From contig JBQCCR010000070.1 of NCBI GenBank assembly GCA_051961995.1, positions 1-64,000 on the forward strand: a stretch of DNA of 64,000 nt. The letters run 5' to 3'. Shown piece by piece: positions 54,329 through 63,745 of the stretch. Position 1 is the stretch's first letter. Each line of letters begins with the position of its first letter. Position numbers and translations under genes: made by a program. The stretch comes from 66-474 sp051961995. GTDB lineage: Bacteria > Pseudomonadota > Gammaproteobacteria > Xanthomonadales > Rhodanobacteraceae. The notes beneath the pieces are model-generated. The model was not told the origin of the DNA, did not search any database, and saw nothing but the letters and a program-made list of their open reading frames with translations.

Positions 54329-55548
54329 ACGAGGGGACCGCGAGTCCCGTCTTTGCATTGGTGGCCGGCGAGGACTCCGGCGACCAGCTCGGCGCCGAAC
54401 TGGTCGAAGCATTGCGCGCGTTGCATCCGCGGGCGCGGTTCGTGGGCATCGGCGGCCCGCGCATGCGCGCGGCCGGTTTCGAGGCCTGGCACGACATCGC
54501 CGAACTCTCGGTGATGGGCCTGGCTGAAGTGCTGCGGCATCTGCCGCGATTGCTGCGCCTGCGTTCTCGCCTGGGCAAACGGCTGATCGCGCTGAAGCCC
54601 GACGTGTTCATCGGCGTGGACGCACCGGACTTCAACCTCGGACTCGAACGCAAGTTGAAACGTGCCGGCATCCGCACGGTGCATTACGTCAGTCCTTCGA
54701 TCTGGGCGTGGCGCGAAAAGCGCGCGGCGAGGATCGGCGAAAGCGCCGACCGCGTGCTGTGCCTGTTTCCGATGGAGCCGGCGATCTACGCGAAGTATGG
54801 CGTGGATGCGCGCTTCGTCGGCCACCCGCTGGCCGACCGGTTTCCGTTGATCAGCGATCGCGAAGCCGCGCGTGCGGAACTCGGGCTGGCGCAGGACGCG
54901 CCGGTGCTGGCCGTGCTGCCCGGCAGCCGTGGTTCGGAAGTGCATCGCCTTGGCGCGATCTTCCTGGATGCCGCCTCACGTGTACGCGCGCAGATCCCGG
55001 GCTTGCAGGTCGTTGTGCCGGCGGCGAATGAACGGTGTCAGCGCGGAATTGAAGCTTTGTTGAAATCCATGGAATCAGGGGCTGGGGACCAGGGACCCCA
55101 GGCCACGTCCGATGCCGGTCCGCGCTCCCCTGTCCCCGGCCCCCTGCTCCTGTCCGGCCATTCCCATCGCGCCATGGCCGCGGCCGACGTGGTGCTGCTC
55201 GCCTCCGGCACGGCGGCGCTGGAAGCGATGCTGGCCAAGCGGCCGATGGTGGTGGGCTACCGCATCTCCGCGCTCACCTACCGCATCGTGCGCGGCCTGA
55301 ACCTGCTGAAGACCGGCGTGTATTCGCTGCCCAACGTCCTGGCAGGCCACGCGCTGGTCCCCGAACTGATGCAGGACGAATGCACGGCGGAAAATCTGGC
55401 CGCCGAAGTATCGAGGTTATTCAACGAACCGGGCCGGCGCGCACTGATGGTGAATGCATTCGAACGCATGCACTTGAACCTGCACATCGGCGGCGGCGCG
55501 GCGGCGGCGGCGGCACGCGCGGTCAGCGAATTGTTGCCTGCGAGCTGA
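54325..55548 (+). CDS. lpxB: Lipid-A-disaccharide synthase (with in-frame repeat insertion)
   Basis: A 407-residue glycosyltransferase joining two lipid X-type sugars. VAGEDSGDQLGAELVEAL, GIGGPRMRAAGFEAW, and YVSPSIWAWREKRA are family blocks; LASGTAALEAMLAKRPMVVGY follows in the donor-site half. Residues about 251-274 are a Gly/Pro-rich stretch encoded by an inverted repeat and not expected in the family, which explains the extra length over the usual ~385. It still reads through cleanly, so it is probably functional. Confidence 0.95.
   Translation: MNEGTASPVFALVAGEDSGDQLGAELVEALRALHPRARFVGIGGPRMRAAGFEAWHDIAELSVMGLAEVLRHLPRLLRLRSRLGKRLIALKPDVFIGVDAPDFNLGLERKLKRAGIRTVHYVSPSIWAWREKRAARIGESADRVLCLFPMEPAIYAKYGVDARFVGHPLADRFPLISDREAARAELGLAQDAPVLAVLPGSRGSEVHRLGAIFLDAASRVRAQIPGLQVVVPAANERCQRGIEALLKSMESGAGDQGPQATSDAGPRSPVPGPLLLSGHSHRAMAAADVVLLASGTAALEAMLAKRPMVVGYRISALTYRIVRGLNLLKTGVYSLPNVLAGHALVPELMQDECTAENLAAEVSRLFNEPGRRALMVNAFERMHLNLHIGGGAAAAAARAVSELLPAS
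55076..55146. repeat. Inverted repeat inserted in frame in lpxB
   Basis: CAGGGGCTGGGGACCAGGGA (55076-55095) faces TCCCCTGTCCCCGGCCCCCTG (55126-55146) as an imperfect inverted repeat with a 30-base spacer. The 71-base core and its flanks add about 24 codons without a frameshift. The layout matches the other junction repeats in this window, but this copy is inside a gene. Confidence 0.7.
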
Positions 55549-55604
55549 ACGCGCAAAGCGGTTGCTCTTGACGCCGGCCTTGCGCAATCCCAGCATCCGC
55601 GTCG

Positions 55605-57341
55605 ATGCAAGTACCCGCTTTCCTCAAACCGTGCGCACGCCGATCGCTGCTGCTGGCAATGGGCGCAGCGATGCTCGCCTGCGCGTTCTGGAACGGTCCG
55701 CTCGCGGAAGGCACATCCGGCGAATGCTTGTTCGCGGCGAGCGTGCTGGGCGGCATGGTGCTGCTCGCGATCGCCGTCTCCGGGCGCATCGCTTTCGGGC
55801 TGATCGCCGGCAGCCTGCCGATGCTGCTGCTGGAAATCGCGGCCAACCTGAAATTCAAATACCTTGCCACGCCGCTGCTGGCGCCGGATCTCATCTACTA
55901 CTTCAACCGGCAGATCCTCGACACGCTGCTGAACTACCCGTTCCTGATCGGCGCGATCGCGCTGGCACTGATCGCCGTTCCAGTGATCCTGATCGTCGCC
56001 TGGCGTGGAGATCGCAAGCCGTCGCGAAGCTGGCGCATGCGCGGCGTACGCGGCGCCGGTGCCATGGCCGGCCTTGCCGTGCTCGTCATCGGCATGAACC
56101 CCCATGGTCCGTTTGCGGCCGTGCACGCCAAGGGCATGTGGCTGGCGATGAACGACGACAGCCTGATCTCGGATTTCCTGATTTCCTTCCGCAACACCCA
56201 AGTGGTCCAGCCAAGCTTCAATCTCGCCGACGCGAGCCGCTTCGACTGGCATGCCGATCCCGATCGCCCCAACTCCATAGCAGGACAGAAGCCCGACATC
56301 GTCGCGGTGCTGGAGGAGAGCACCTTCGATCCGCGCATGCTGAGCGCCTGCACGCTGCCGCGCGTGTGCGATCGCCGTATGTTCCATGCGGACGCGAGCA
56401 CGATCGCCCACGGCTGGCTGGAGGTGCACACCTGGGGCGGCGGCACCTGGACTACCGAATTCGCCTTCCTGACCGGTCTCTCGCACGACCTGTTCGGTCC
56501 GGCCGGCATCTACGCGCCGTTCAATCTGGCGCCGCGCATCCGCTACACGCTGCCGCACGTTCTGCACGAGAACGGCTATCGGACGGTGGCGATTTATCCG
56601 ACCGATGGCGATTTTCTCAACGGCCGCGAGGCGTACGCCGATTACGGTTTCGATGCGTTCTACGGCGGCGAGCAGGTCGGCCTGGGCTGGGAATCCACGG
56701 ACGCCGACCTGATGCGCGTGTTCCGCAAGGTGTTCGCGATCGAGAAAGCCAAGGCTCACGGACGTCCGGTGTTCCTGTTCATGCTGACGCTGCACCAGCA
56801 CGGCCCGCACATGACGCCGCTTGCCGATCTTCCCCCGCCGTACAACAAACCCTTGTTCGTGGGCAAGACAGCGCCGGACAAGATGCTGGACGACTGGCTG
56901 AACCTGAATCTCGGCAATTACCTGCAACGTCTCGCCATGTCGGATGCGGCGGAAGCCGACCTCGAATCACAATTGCGCACGGATGATCGCCCGGCGCTGC
57001 TGCTGCATTTCGGCGATCACCAGCCCTCTTTCGATGGCGCGATCACCGCGTTGCAGAAGAAATTGCCGCCGCAGGTGGGCAATCCGCAGGTGGTGACTTA
57101 TTACATGCTGAAAGGCTTCGGCATGGCATCACCACCGCACTACGACTATCCGGTGCTGGACATCGCCTTCGCCGGTTCATTGCTGCTGGATGCCGCAGGC
57201 TTGCACAAGGACGCGTTCTTCACCGCCAACGGCTTGCTGCGCGAGCGTTGTCGCGGGCAATATCTGGACTGCCGCGAGTCGGACGTGCTGCACTCGTACC
57301 GCGCGGATGTGTTCGGACCCCTGCATGACCTCGCTGATTGA
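55605..57341 (+). CDS. Membrane sulfatase/LTA-synthase-like phosphotransferase
   Basis: A 578-residue protein with four or five N-terminal helices (to about residue 180) and a large alkaline-phosphatase-superfamily domain. KPDIVAVLEESTFDP opens the domain (metal Glu). GGGTWTTEFAFLTGL is the likely nucleophile region with a Thr, as in LtaS and OpgB. LLLHFGDHQPSFDG supplies the metal Asp-His pair. Such enzymes move glycerol-phosphate or phosphoethanolamine groups to envelope glycans or lipids. It sits between lpxB and rnhB, where most gammaproteobacteria have no gene, so a lipid A or glycan decoration role is plausible but unproven. Confidence 0.85.
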   Translation: MQVPAFLKPCARRSLLLAMGAAMLACAFWNGPLAEGTSGECLFAASVLGGMVLLAIAVSGRIAFGLIAGSLPMLLLEIAANLKFKYLATPLLAPDLIYYFNRQILDTLLNYPFLIGAIALALIAVPVILIVAWRGDRKPSRSWRMRGVRGAGAMAGLAVLVIGMNPHGPFAAVHAKGMWLAMNDDSLISDFLISFRNTQVVQPSFNLADASRFDWHADPDRPNSIAGQKPDIVAVLEESTFDPRMLSACTLPRVCDRRMFHADASTIAHGWLEVHTWGGGTWTTEFAFLTGLSHDLFGPAGIYAPFNLAPRIRYTLPHVLHENGYRTVAIYPTDGDFLNGREAYADYGFDAFYGGEQVGLGWESTDADLMRVFRKVFAIEKAKAHGRPVFLFMLTLHQHGPHMTPLADLPPPYNKPLFVGKTAPDKMLDDWLNLNLGNYLQRLAMSDAAEADLESQLRTDDRPALLLHFGDHQPSFDGAITALQKKLPPQVGNPQVVTYYMLKGFGMASPPHYDYPVLDIAFAGSLLLDAAGLHKDAFFTANGLLRERCRGQYLDCRESDVLHSYRADVFGPLHDLAD

Positions 57342-58047
57342 CGAACCTGCGTTTGCCTTCGAGCCTCCGGATCCCGGGATTCCGGATCTGGACTCGCGCA
57401 GCCTGCGCGAACTGCGCAAGTGGCCTTGCGAATCCGGGATCGCCGGGGTGGACGAAGCGGGTTGCGGTCCGCTGGCGGGACCGGTGGTGGTGGCGGCGGT
57501 GATCCTCGATCCCGCGCGCCGCATCAACGGGCTGGATGATTCCAAGCTGCTGCCGGAAGCGACGCGCGAAAAACTGCATGCGCGCATTGTGCAACGTGCG
57601 CTGGCCTGGAGCGTGGTCGCGATTGAAGTCGAAGAGATAGACCGCATCAACATCTACCATGCGCGCATGGGCGGGATGGTGCGCGCGCTCACCGCGCTCT
57701 CGCTCGTGCCCGCGTTCGCGCTGATAGACGGCAACCGCCTGCCGCGCCACCTGCCCTGCCGCGCGCGCGCGATCGTGGACGGCGATGCGATGATCCCTTC
57801 GATCAGTGCGGCCTCGATCATCGCCAAAGTCACCCGGGACCGGATCATGCGTGAGCTGGATGCGCGTTGGCCCGGTTATGGCTTCGCGCGCCACAAGGGC
57901 TATTCCGTGCCCGAGCATCTGGATGCACTGCAACGGCTGGGTCCCTGCGCCCAACATCGGCGCAGCTTCGCGCCGGTGCGGGAGCTGTGTGCGATGGGTG
58001 ATCCATCACCTTCGCAAACAGAACTATTGGCCAGCAGTCTCCCCTGA
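57325..58047 (+). CDS. rnhB: Ribonuclease HII
   Basis: A 240-residue enzyme. GIAGVDEAGCGPLAGPVVVAA carries the first two catalytic acids; LDDSKLLPEA, IDGN and ISAASIIAKVTRDRIM supply the rest. It removes ribonucleotides and RNA primers from DNA. The N-terminal ~45 residues are longer than in E. coli. The start at 57325 overlaps the previous gene by 17 bases, and alternatives further down (none ATG before the active site) are weaker. Confidence 0.93.
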   Translation: MTSLIDEPAFAFEPPDPGIPDLDSRSLRELRKWPCESGIAGVDEAGCGPLAGPVVVAAVILDPARRINGLDDSKLLPEATREKLHARIVQRALAWSVVAIEVEEIDRINIYHARMGGMVRALTALSLVPAFALIDGNRLPRHLPCRARAIVDGDAMIPSISAASIIAKVTRDRIMRELDARWPGYGFARHKGYSVPEHLDALQRLGPCAQHRRSFAPVRELCAMGDPSPSQTELLASSLP

Positions 58048-58197
58048 CTCGCCACGCGTTCGCACGCGTGTCATCCACGCCTGCCGAAAGTCACGTGCAA
58101 CTTTTTCGGACGGGACGGCGTCTCACCCACAGGAGCTGGAGATCGCGCTCGTGCCCACAGGCGGCACAAGCGATGCATGTGGAGGCAGGAGTTCACC

Positions 58198-58626
58198 ATG
58201 GAGAAAGTTGTACCTCAATTCAATGACGGCGGGACATCCGGCATCGTTCCCGATCCGCAACAACATGAAAGATATGTCCAACTGAAGAAGATGCTGGACG
58301 ACAGCGAGTGGGCTTCGGCCTACGACGATCGCAAGGAACTGCATCAGGCCTTGGTCGGCCTGATCAGCGCGGCGATCAACAACGAACTCGAACTGGATCA
58401 GGAGACCCTGCAGATCCTGGCACTCGAAGCGGAGGATTATGAGGACTTCCGCGCCTTCCGTGAGGAATGGATCCGCGGAGAGGACGCGGTGCCCGGCACG
58501 TCCCCCGAAGCATGGCTGCGCGCGCGATTGCGTGCGTGGGACAAAGCCCAGCAGGAGAATCTCGCGCGCACGGAACGCTACCAGGGGAGTTTCTGGTCAG
58601 GAAGCCAGCGGTTTCGCGTGCGCTGA
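58198..58626 (+). CDS. Acidic hypothetical protein between rnhB and dnaE
   Basis: A 142-residue, strongly acidic and helical protein. Blocks are LKKMLDDSEWASAYDDRKEL, NNELELDQETLQILALEAED and YEDFRAFREEWIRGED, with a basic end (ERYQGSFWSGSQRFRVR). No known domain is recognised. ATG 58198 has GGAG at a good distance; ATG 58177 would add 7 residues. The 150 bases before it show no gene. Since it lies next to dnaE, a link to replication can be considered but is only positional. Confidence 0.65.
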   Translation: MEKVVPQFNDGGTSGIVPDPQQHERYVQLKKMLDDSEWASAYDDRKELHQALVGLISAAINNELELDQETLQILALEAEDYEDFRAFREEWIRGEDAVPGTSPEAWLRARLRAWDKAQQENLARTERYQGSFWSGSQRFRVR

Positions 58627-58712
58627 ACGGATCGTCCTGCCACAAACGCTGTCAAGCGCTTGCCGCTGCGGATTCGAGACACTAGGCTTGCTGCGATAAC
58701 TGCGCAAGCCTC

Positions 58713-61700
58713 ATGCCGATCCGCTACATCCACCCGCGCCTGCACAGCGAATATTCGCTGTGCGACTCGCTGATCCGTTTGCCGGAAAAACCGGAGTACG
58801 GCGATCCGGCCAAGGCGCCGCGGCCGAACCTGATTTCGCGTGCTGTGGAATTGCAGATGCCGGCGCTGGCGCTGACGGACGATTCCAACCTGTTCGCGCT
58901 GATCAAGTTCTACCGTGCGGCCGAGTACGCGGGTATCAAGCCGATCGCCGGCTGCGATCTGTGGATCGCCGATCCGGCGGACATGCAGCGCCCGCACCGG
59001 CTCACCGTGCTGTGCGAGAACCGCACGGGCTATCTCAACCTCTCGCGGCTGGTGTCGCGCGCCTGGCGCGAAGGCCAGCACGGCGGCCGCGCGCTGGTGG
59101 ACATGGACTGGCTGGTCGAGTCGCACGAAGGACTCATTGCGCTGGCCGGCCGCGAGAGTGAAATCGGGCATCTCGTGCTGGCCGGTCGCACGGGTGATGC
59201 GCAGGCGCGGCTGGATCGCCTGCGCGCGAGTTTCGACGAGCGCTTGTATCTGGAGTTGACCCGCACCCGCCGCGATGGCGAGGAAACGTTCAACGCGCAA
59301 GCGCTGCAACTCGCGGCCGCGCTCGAACTGCCGGTGGTCGCCGGCAACGACGTGCGTTTCCTGGAGGCGGACGATTTCGAGGCGCACGAGGCGCGCGTCT
59401 GTATTCAACAAGGTCAGCAGCTCAGCGATCCGCGCCGTACACGCGAGTATTCGCCCGAGCAGTGGCTGAAACCGGCCGACGTGATGGCCGAGCTGTTCGC
59501 CGATGTGCCCTCGGCGCTGGAGAACAGCGTCGAGCTGGCCAAACGCTGCAACCTCGAACTGTCCTTCGGCAAGTACTACCTGCCGGCCTTCCCGGTCCCG
59601 GCGCAGCACACGCTGGAATCCTGGATCCGCGAAAGCGCGCGACAAGGCCTGCAAAAGAGGCTTGAAGAACATGGGCTTGCGCCCGGATTTTCGCGCGAGG
59701 GCTACGAGCAGCGGCTGGACACCGAGCTCGACACCATCGTGCGGATGGGCTTTCCCGGCTACTTCCTGATCGTCGCCGACTTCATCGGCTGGGCGAAGGC
59801 GCACGACATTCCGGTCGGTCCCGGTCGTGGTTCCGGCGCGGGTTCGCTGGTGGCATGGAGTCTCGGCATCACCGACCTCGATCCGCTGCGCTTCGAGTTG
59901 CTGTTCGAGCGATTCCTGAATCCCGAACGCGTGTCCATGCCGGACTTCGACATCGATTTCTGCATGGAAGGCCGCGACCGCGTGATCGAGTACGTGGCCG
60001 ACGCCTATGGCCGCGACCAGGTCAGCCAGATCATCACCTACGGCACCATGGCGGCAAAGGCCGTGCTGCGCGACTGCGGGCGCGTACTCGGCATGCCTTA
60101 TGGACAGGTAGACGGAATTGCCAAGCTGATTCCGAAGATGCCGCTCGACCTGACGCTGCAAGACGCGCTCGGCCGCAGCGACAGATCGCGCAAGGAATCG
60201 GACCGCATCGTGCGCGAGTTCTGCGAGCTGTACGAGAGCGACGAAGAAGCACGCACGCTGATTGACCTCGCGCTGAAACTGGAAGGCATCACCCGCAATG
60301 CCGGCAAGCACGCCGGCGGCGTGGTGATCGCCCCTTCCGCGTTGACCGATTTCGCCCCGCTCTATTGCGAAGCCGGCGGCGGCGGCGTGGTCACGCAGTT
60401 CGACAAGGACGACGTGGAAGCGGTCGGCCTGGTGAAATTCGACTTCCTCGGCCTGCGCACGCTCACGATCATTGACTGGGCGGTCGCGGCGATCAACGCC
60501 AAGCGCGCGCACAAGGGCGAAGCGCCGCTCGACATCGCGGCCCTGCCGCTGGACGACCCGGCGGTGTACGAACTCTTTTCGCGCGCCGACACCGGCGCGA
60601 TCTTCCAGTTCGAAGGCGGCGGCATGCAGCGGCTGCTGAAGGACGCCAAGCCCGACCGCTTCGAAGACCTGATCGCGCTGAACGCATTGTTCCGGCCGGG
60701 TCCGATGGACCTGATCCCTGCTTATGTCGCGCGCAAGCACGGCCGCGAACCGGTCGAGTATCCCGACCCTCGCGTGGAACCGATCCTGAAAGAGACCTAC
60801 GGCATCATGGTCTACCAGGAGCAGGTGATGCAGATGGCGCAGATCGTCGGCGGCTACACGCTGGGCGGCGCGGACCTGCTGCGCCGTGCGATGGGCAAGA
60901 AGAAAGTCGAGGAGATGGCCAAGGAACGCGCCAAGTTCCGCACCGGTGCCGCGGCCAGTGGATTGGACGAGCGCAAGGCGGATGCGATCTTCGATCAGAT
61001 GGAAAAGTTCGCAGGCTACGGCTTCAACAAGTCGCACGCCGCGGCCTATTCGCTGGTGGCCTATCAGACCGCGTGGCTGAAGACCCATTACCCCGCCGAG
61101 TTCATGGCCGCGACGATGTCAGCGGAAATGGACAACACCGACAAGCTGGCGCAGTTCCTTGCCGATGTGCGTGCGCACGGAGTCACGGTGCTCCCGCCGG
61201 ACGTCAATGCCTCCGGCTATCGCTTTGCAGCGATCGAGGCCGGGACCATCCGTTACGGACTCGGCGCGATCAAGGGCGTGGGCCACGCGGTATGCGAGGC
61301 GATCGTGGAGGAGCGCGAAAAGGGAGGGACGTTCCGTGATCTCGCGGACCTGTGCGCGCGCGTGGATCCGGGCAAGCTCAACAAGCGTGCGCTGGAGGCG
61401 CTGATCCAGTCCGGCGCCTGCGATGCGCTCGCGCGAAATCGCGCAACATTGATGGCCCAGATGCCGGAAGCCGTTCGCGCGGCCGAACAGCATCAGCGCG
61501 ATCGCGCCGCGGGACAAAACGACATGTTCGGCATGGCTGCGAGCGCCACGGCGGAAACGCCGGTGATCCACGTTGCCGAGCAGCCGGACTGGCCGCTGGA
61601 GCGCAAGCTCGCCGGCGAGCGCACCACGCTGGGGCATTATCTATCCGGGCACCCGACCGATCCCTGGCGCGAGCTGCTCGCGCAACTCAGCAACTGCCCG

Positions 61701-62294
61701 CTCGGTGAAATCGCACAGCGTTACACGCCGCCGCCGAAGCGCGACAGCGATGACGGCAACCGCTTCCGTCGCGCAACCGAAACGCCCTGGACGATCGCCG
61801 GCATGGTCACGCTGCAGCGGCGGCGCGGCGATTCCGCCGCGTTCGTGCAGTTCGAGGACTGGAGCGGGCACGTCGAAGTGAGCTTCTTCCGGGAAGCGTT
61901 TGCCGATTACGCGCACCTGCTGCTGCGTGATGCGATCCTTGTCGTCGAAGGCGGGCTCGCACTGGACGATTTCAGCGGCGAGTTGCAACTGCGCGCGCGC
62001 CGCGTGTGGACGCTGGACGACGCCTGCACCGCACACACGCGCGTGCTGAGGCTCGGCGTCAACGGCATCGGGCCGCCGTTCGTGGACTCGCTCAAGCGCG
62101 CGATCAACGGCCATCGTGGCGGCGCCACCCGGCTGCTGTTGACCGGCTACCGCAACGCGCAGGGCTGCGCCGATCTGGAACTCGGCGAGGACTGGCGGGT
62201 GCGCGTCACCACCGATTTGTTGCGGGCGCTCAACGAGCTGCCCGGAATCCAGAGCGTGGCGCCGACGCTGAGACGGCCCGCCACCACGAGCTGA
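58713..62294 (+). CDS. dnaE: DNA polymerase III alpha subunit
   Basis: A 1193-residue replicative polymerase. The PHP domain opens with IHPRLHSEYSLCDSL, where the first His-Ser pair is kept. The catalytic acids are in MPDFDIDF near residue 410. TRNAGKHAGGVVIAP and GLVKFDFLGLRTLTII follow in the palm/fingers, and an OB-fold (DSAAFVQFEDWSGHVEVSFF) lies near the end. It is the leading and lagging strand polymerase, unlike the shorter DnaE2 elsewhere in the window. Confidence 0.97.
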   Translation: MPIRYIHPRLHSEYSLCDSLIRLPEKPEYGDPAKAPRPNLISRAVELQMPALALTDDSNLFALIKFYRAAEYAGIKPIAGCDLWIADPADMQRPHRLTVLCENRTGYLNLSRLVSRAWREGQHGGRALVDMDWLVESHEGLIALAGRESEIGHLVLAGRTGDAQARLDRLRASFDERLYLELTRTRRDGEETFNAQALQLAAALELPVVAGNDVRFLEADDFEAHEARVCIQQGQQLSDPRRTREYSPEQWLKPADVMAELFADVPSALENSVELAKRCNLELSFGKYYLPAFPVPAQHTLESWIRESARQGLQKRLEEHGLAPGFSREGYEQRLDTELDTIVRMGFPGYFLIVADFIGWAKAHDIPVGPGRGSGAGSLVAWSLGITDLDPLRFELLFERFLNPERVSMPDFDIDFCMEGRDRVIEYVADAYGRDQVSQIITYGTMAAKAVLRDCGRVLGMPYGQVDGIAKLIPKMPLDLTLQDALGRSDRSRKESDRIVREFCELYESDEEARTLIDLALKLEGITRNAGKHAGGVVIAPSALTDFAPLYCEAGGGGVVTQFDKDDVEAVGLVKFDFLGLRTLTIIDWAVAAINAKRAHKGEAPLDIAALPLDDPAVYELFSRADTGAIFQFEGGGMQRLLKDAKPDRFEDLIALNALFRPGPMDLIPAYVARKHGREPVEYPDPRVEPILKETYGIMVYQEQVMQMAQIVGGYTLGGADLLRRAMGKKKVEEMAKERAKFRTGAAASGLDERKADAIFDQMEKFAGYGFNKSHAAAYSLVAYQTAWLKTHYPAEFMAATMSAEMDNTDKLAQFLADVRAHGVTVLPPDVNASGYRFAAIEAGTIRYGLGAIKGVGHAVCEAIVEEREKGGTFRDLADLCARVDPGKLNKRALEALIQSGACDALARNRATLMAQMPEAVRAAEQHQRDRAAGQNDMFGMAASATAETPVIHVAEQPDWPLERKLAGERTTLGHYLSGHPTDPWRELLAQLSNCPLGEIAQRYTPPPKRDSDDGNRFRRATETPWTIAGMVTLQRRRGDSAAFVQFEDWSGHVEVSFFREAFADYAHLLLRDAILVVEGGLALDDFSGELQLRARRVWTLDDACTAHTRVLRLGVNGIGPPFVDSLKRAINGHRGGATRLLLTGYRNAQGCADLELGEDWRVRVTTDLLRALNELPGIQSVAPTLRRPATTS

Positions 62295-62318
62295 CGACGG
62301 GCTACCCGGCCATCCGGG

Positions 62319-62324
62319 TATAAT
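62319..62324 (+). promoter_or_regulatory. Possible -10 element for accA
   Basis: A perfect TATAAT at 62319-62324, in the 58-base gap between dnaE and accA. No -35 fits at 16-18 bases; CTGACG at 62291-62296 is 22 bases away. It may be a weak internal promoter. Confidence 0.35.
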
Positions 62325-62352
62325 CGCCAGCTTTGCCGCCAACGCGTCGCGA

Positions 62353-63306
62353 ATGAACCCCAACTTCCTTGATTTCGAGCAACCGATCGCGGAGCTGGAT
62401 GCCAAGATCCAGGAGCTGACGCATGCCGGTCAGGGCCACTCGCTGGACATCGAGGACGAAGTCGGCAAGCTGCGCGACAAGCTGCGCGCCAAGACCGCCG
62501 ACATCTTCAAGAACCTGACACCGTGGCAGGTGACGCAGCTTTCCCGGCACCCCGGTCGCCCCTACACCAACGACTACATCGAAACGATCTGCGACGAGTT
62601 CCACGAGCTGGCCGGTGACCGCATGTACGCGGACGATCCGGCGATCGTCGCCGGGCTGGCGCGCATCAACGGCCGCGCGGTGATGATCATCGGCCACCAG
62701 AAAGGCCGCGACATCAAATCCAAGGTGCGCCGCAATTTCGGCATGCCGCGCCCCGAAGGCTACCGCAAGGCGTTGCGACTGATGAAGATGGCCGAGCGGT
62801 TCAAACTTCCGCTGCTCACCTTCATCGACACGCCAGGCGCCTACCCCGGTGTCGGTGCCGAAGAGCGTGGGCAATCGGAGGCGATCGCGCGCAACCTGCT
62901 CGAGATGGCGGAATTGCGCACGCCGATCGTGTGCACCGTGATCGGTGAAGGCGGCTCCGGCGGCGCGCTGGCGATCGGCGTGGGCGACCGCACGATCATG
63001 TTGCAGTATTCGACCTACTCGGTGATCTCGCCGGAAGGCTGCGCTTCCATTCTGTGGAAGAGTGCCGACAAGGCACGCGACGCGGCCGAGGCGCTCGGCC
63101 TCACCGCGCCGCGACTGAAGGAACTTGGACTGGTGGACAAGATCGTGCGCGAACCCACCGGCGGCGCGCATCGCAATCCCAAAGCCATGGCGCGGCGATT
63201 GAAAGCCGTACTGCTGAACGAGATCGCAGCGCTCGAACAGCTTCCCGTGGACGAACTGCTTGAGCAGCGTTATCAGCGCCTGCGCCGCTACGGCGCATAC
63301 CAATGA
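62353..63306 (+). CDS. accA: Acetyl-CoA carboxylase carboxyltransferase subunit alpha
   Basis: A 317-residue crotonase-fold subunit. FLDFEQPIAELDAKIQEL opens the protein; LTPWQVTQLSRHPGRPYT, PLLTFIDTPGAYPGVGAEERGQ, and GEGGSGGALAIGVGDR are the family blocks. With AccD it moves carboxyl from biotin to acetyl-CoA, the first step of fatty acid synthesis. The stop overlaps the VOC gene (ATGA). Confidence 0.97.
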   Translation: MNPNFLDFEQPIAELDAKIQELTHAGQGHSLDIEDEVGKLRDKLRAKTADIFKNLTPWQVTQLSRHPGRPYTNDYIETICDEFHELAGDRMYADDPAIVAGLARINGRAVMIIGHQKGRDIKSKVRRNFGMPRPEGYRKALRLMKMAERFKLPLLTFIDTPGAYPGVGAEERGQSEAIARNLLEMAELRTPIVCTVIGEGGSGGALAIGVGDRTIMLQYSTYSVISPEGCASILWKSADKARDAAEALGLTAPRLKELGLVDKIVREPTGGAHRNPKAMARRLKAVLLNEIAALEQLPVDELLEQRYQRLRRYGAYQ

Positions 63307-63695
63307 GCGTACGGGGCATCTGCCACGCCAACCTGCGCGCGCCGGCCGCGATGATCGAACAGCTGCGGCGCTTTTACGTCGAAGTCGTTGGATTGACGGA
63401 AGGCCCGCGTCCGCAATTCCGCTCCGGCTCGCAAGGACACTGGCTGTATGCCGGTGACACTGACGTGCTGCACCTGAGCATCGCGCGCGCCGAGGCACCG
63501 CTTCCGGATTCCAACGGCGCCTTCAACCACCTCGCCTTCGCCTGCGACGATCTCGCTGCCACCCGTGCGCGCCTCGATGCTGCCCGCATTCCCTACGAGG
63601 TGGATGTGGTGGACCAGCTCGGGCAGGTGCAACTGTTCCTGACCGATCCGGCGGGCATGGGTGTGGAGCTGACTTTCAGCGCAGCTGCGGAGTAA
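63303..63695 (+). CDS. VOC family (glyoxalase/bleomycin resistance-like) protein
   Basis: A 130-residue protein with two beta-alpha-beta-beta-beta units. GICHANLRAPAAMIEQLRRFY and FNHLAFACDDLAATRARLDA mark the halves; His in HANL and HLAF, and Glu near the end (GVELTF) may bind metal. Substrates of this superfamily vary widely. It overlaps accA and precedes tilS by 50 bases; many gammaproteobacteria have accA next to tilS without it. Confidence 0.8.
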   Translation: MSVRGICHANLRAPAAMIEQLRRFYVEVVGLTEGPRPQFRSGSQGHWLYAGDTDVLHLSIARAEAPLPDSNGAFNHLAFACDDLAATRARLDAARIPYEVDVVDQLGQVQLFLTDPAGMGVELTFSAAAE

Positions 63696-63745
63696 CGGCC
63701 GCCCATCCGCATCCATACGAAGCAAGGCATTACCATCGGCATCGC

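Noticed and set aside
58578..61088. 836-codon open frame on the minus strand opposite dnaE
   Set aside because: Antisense shadow of dnaE; no recognisable domain and no ribosome site.
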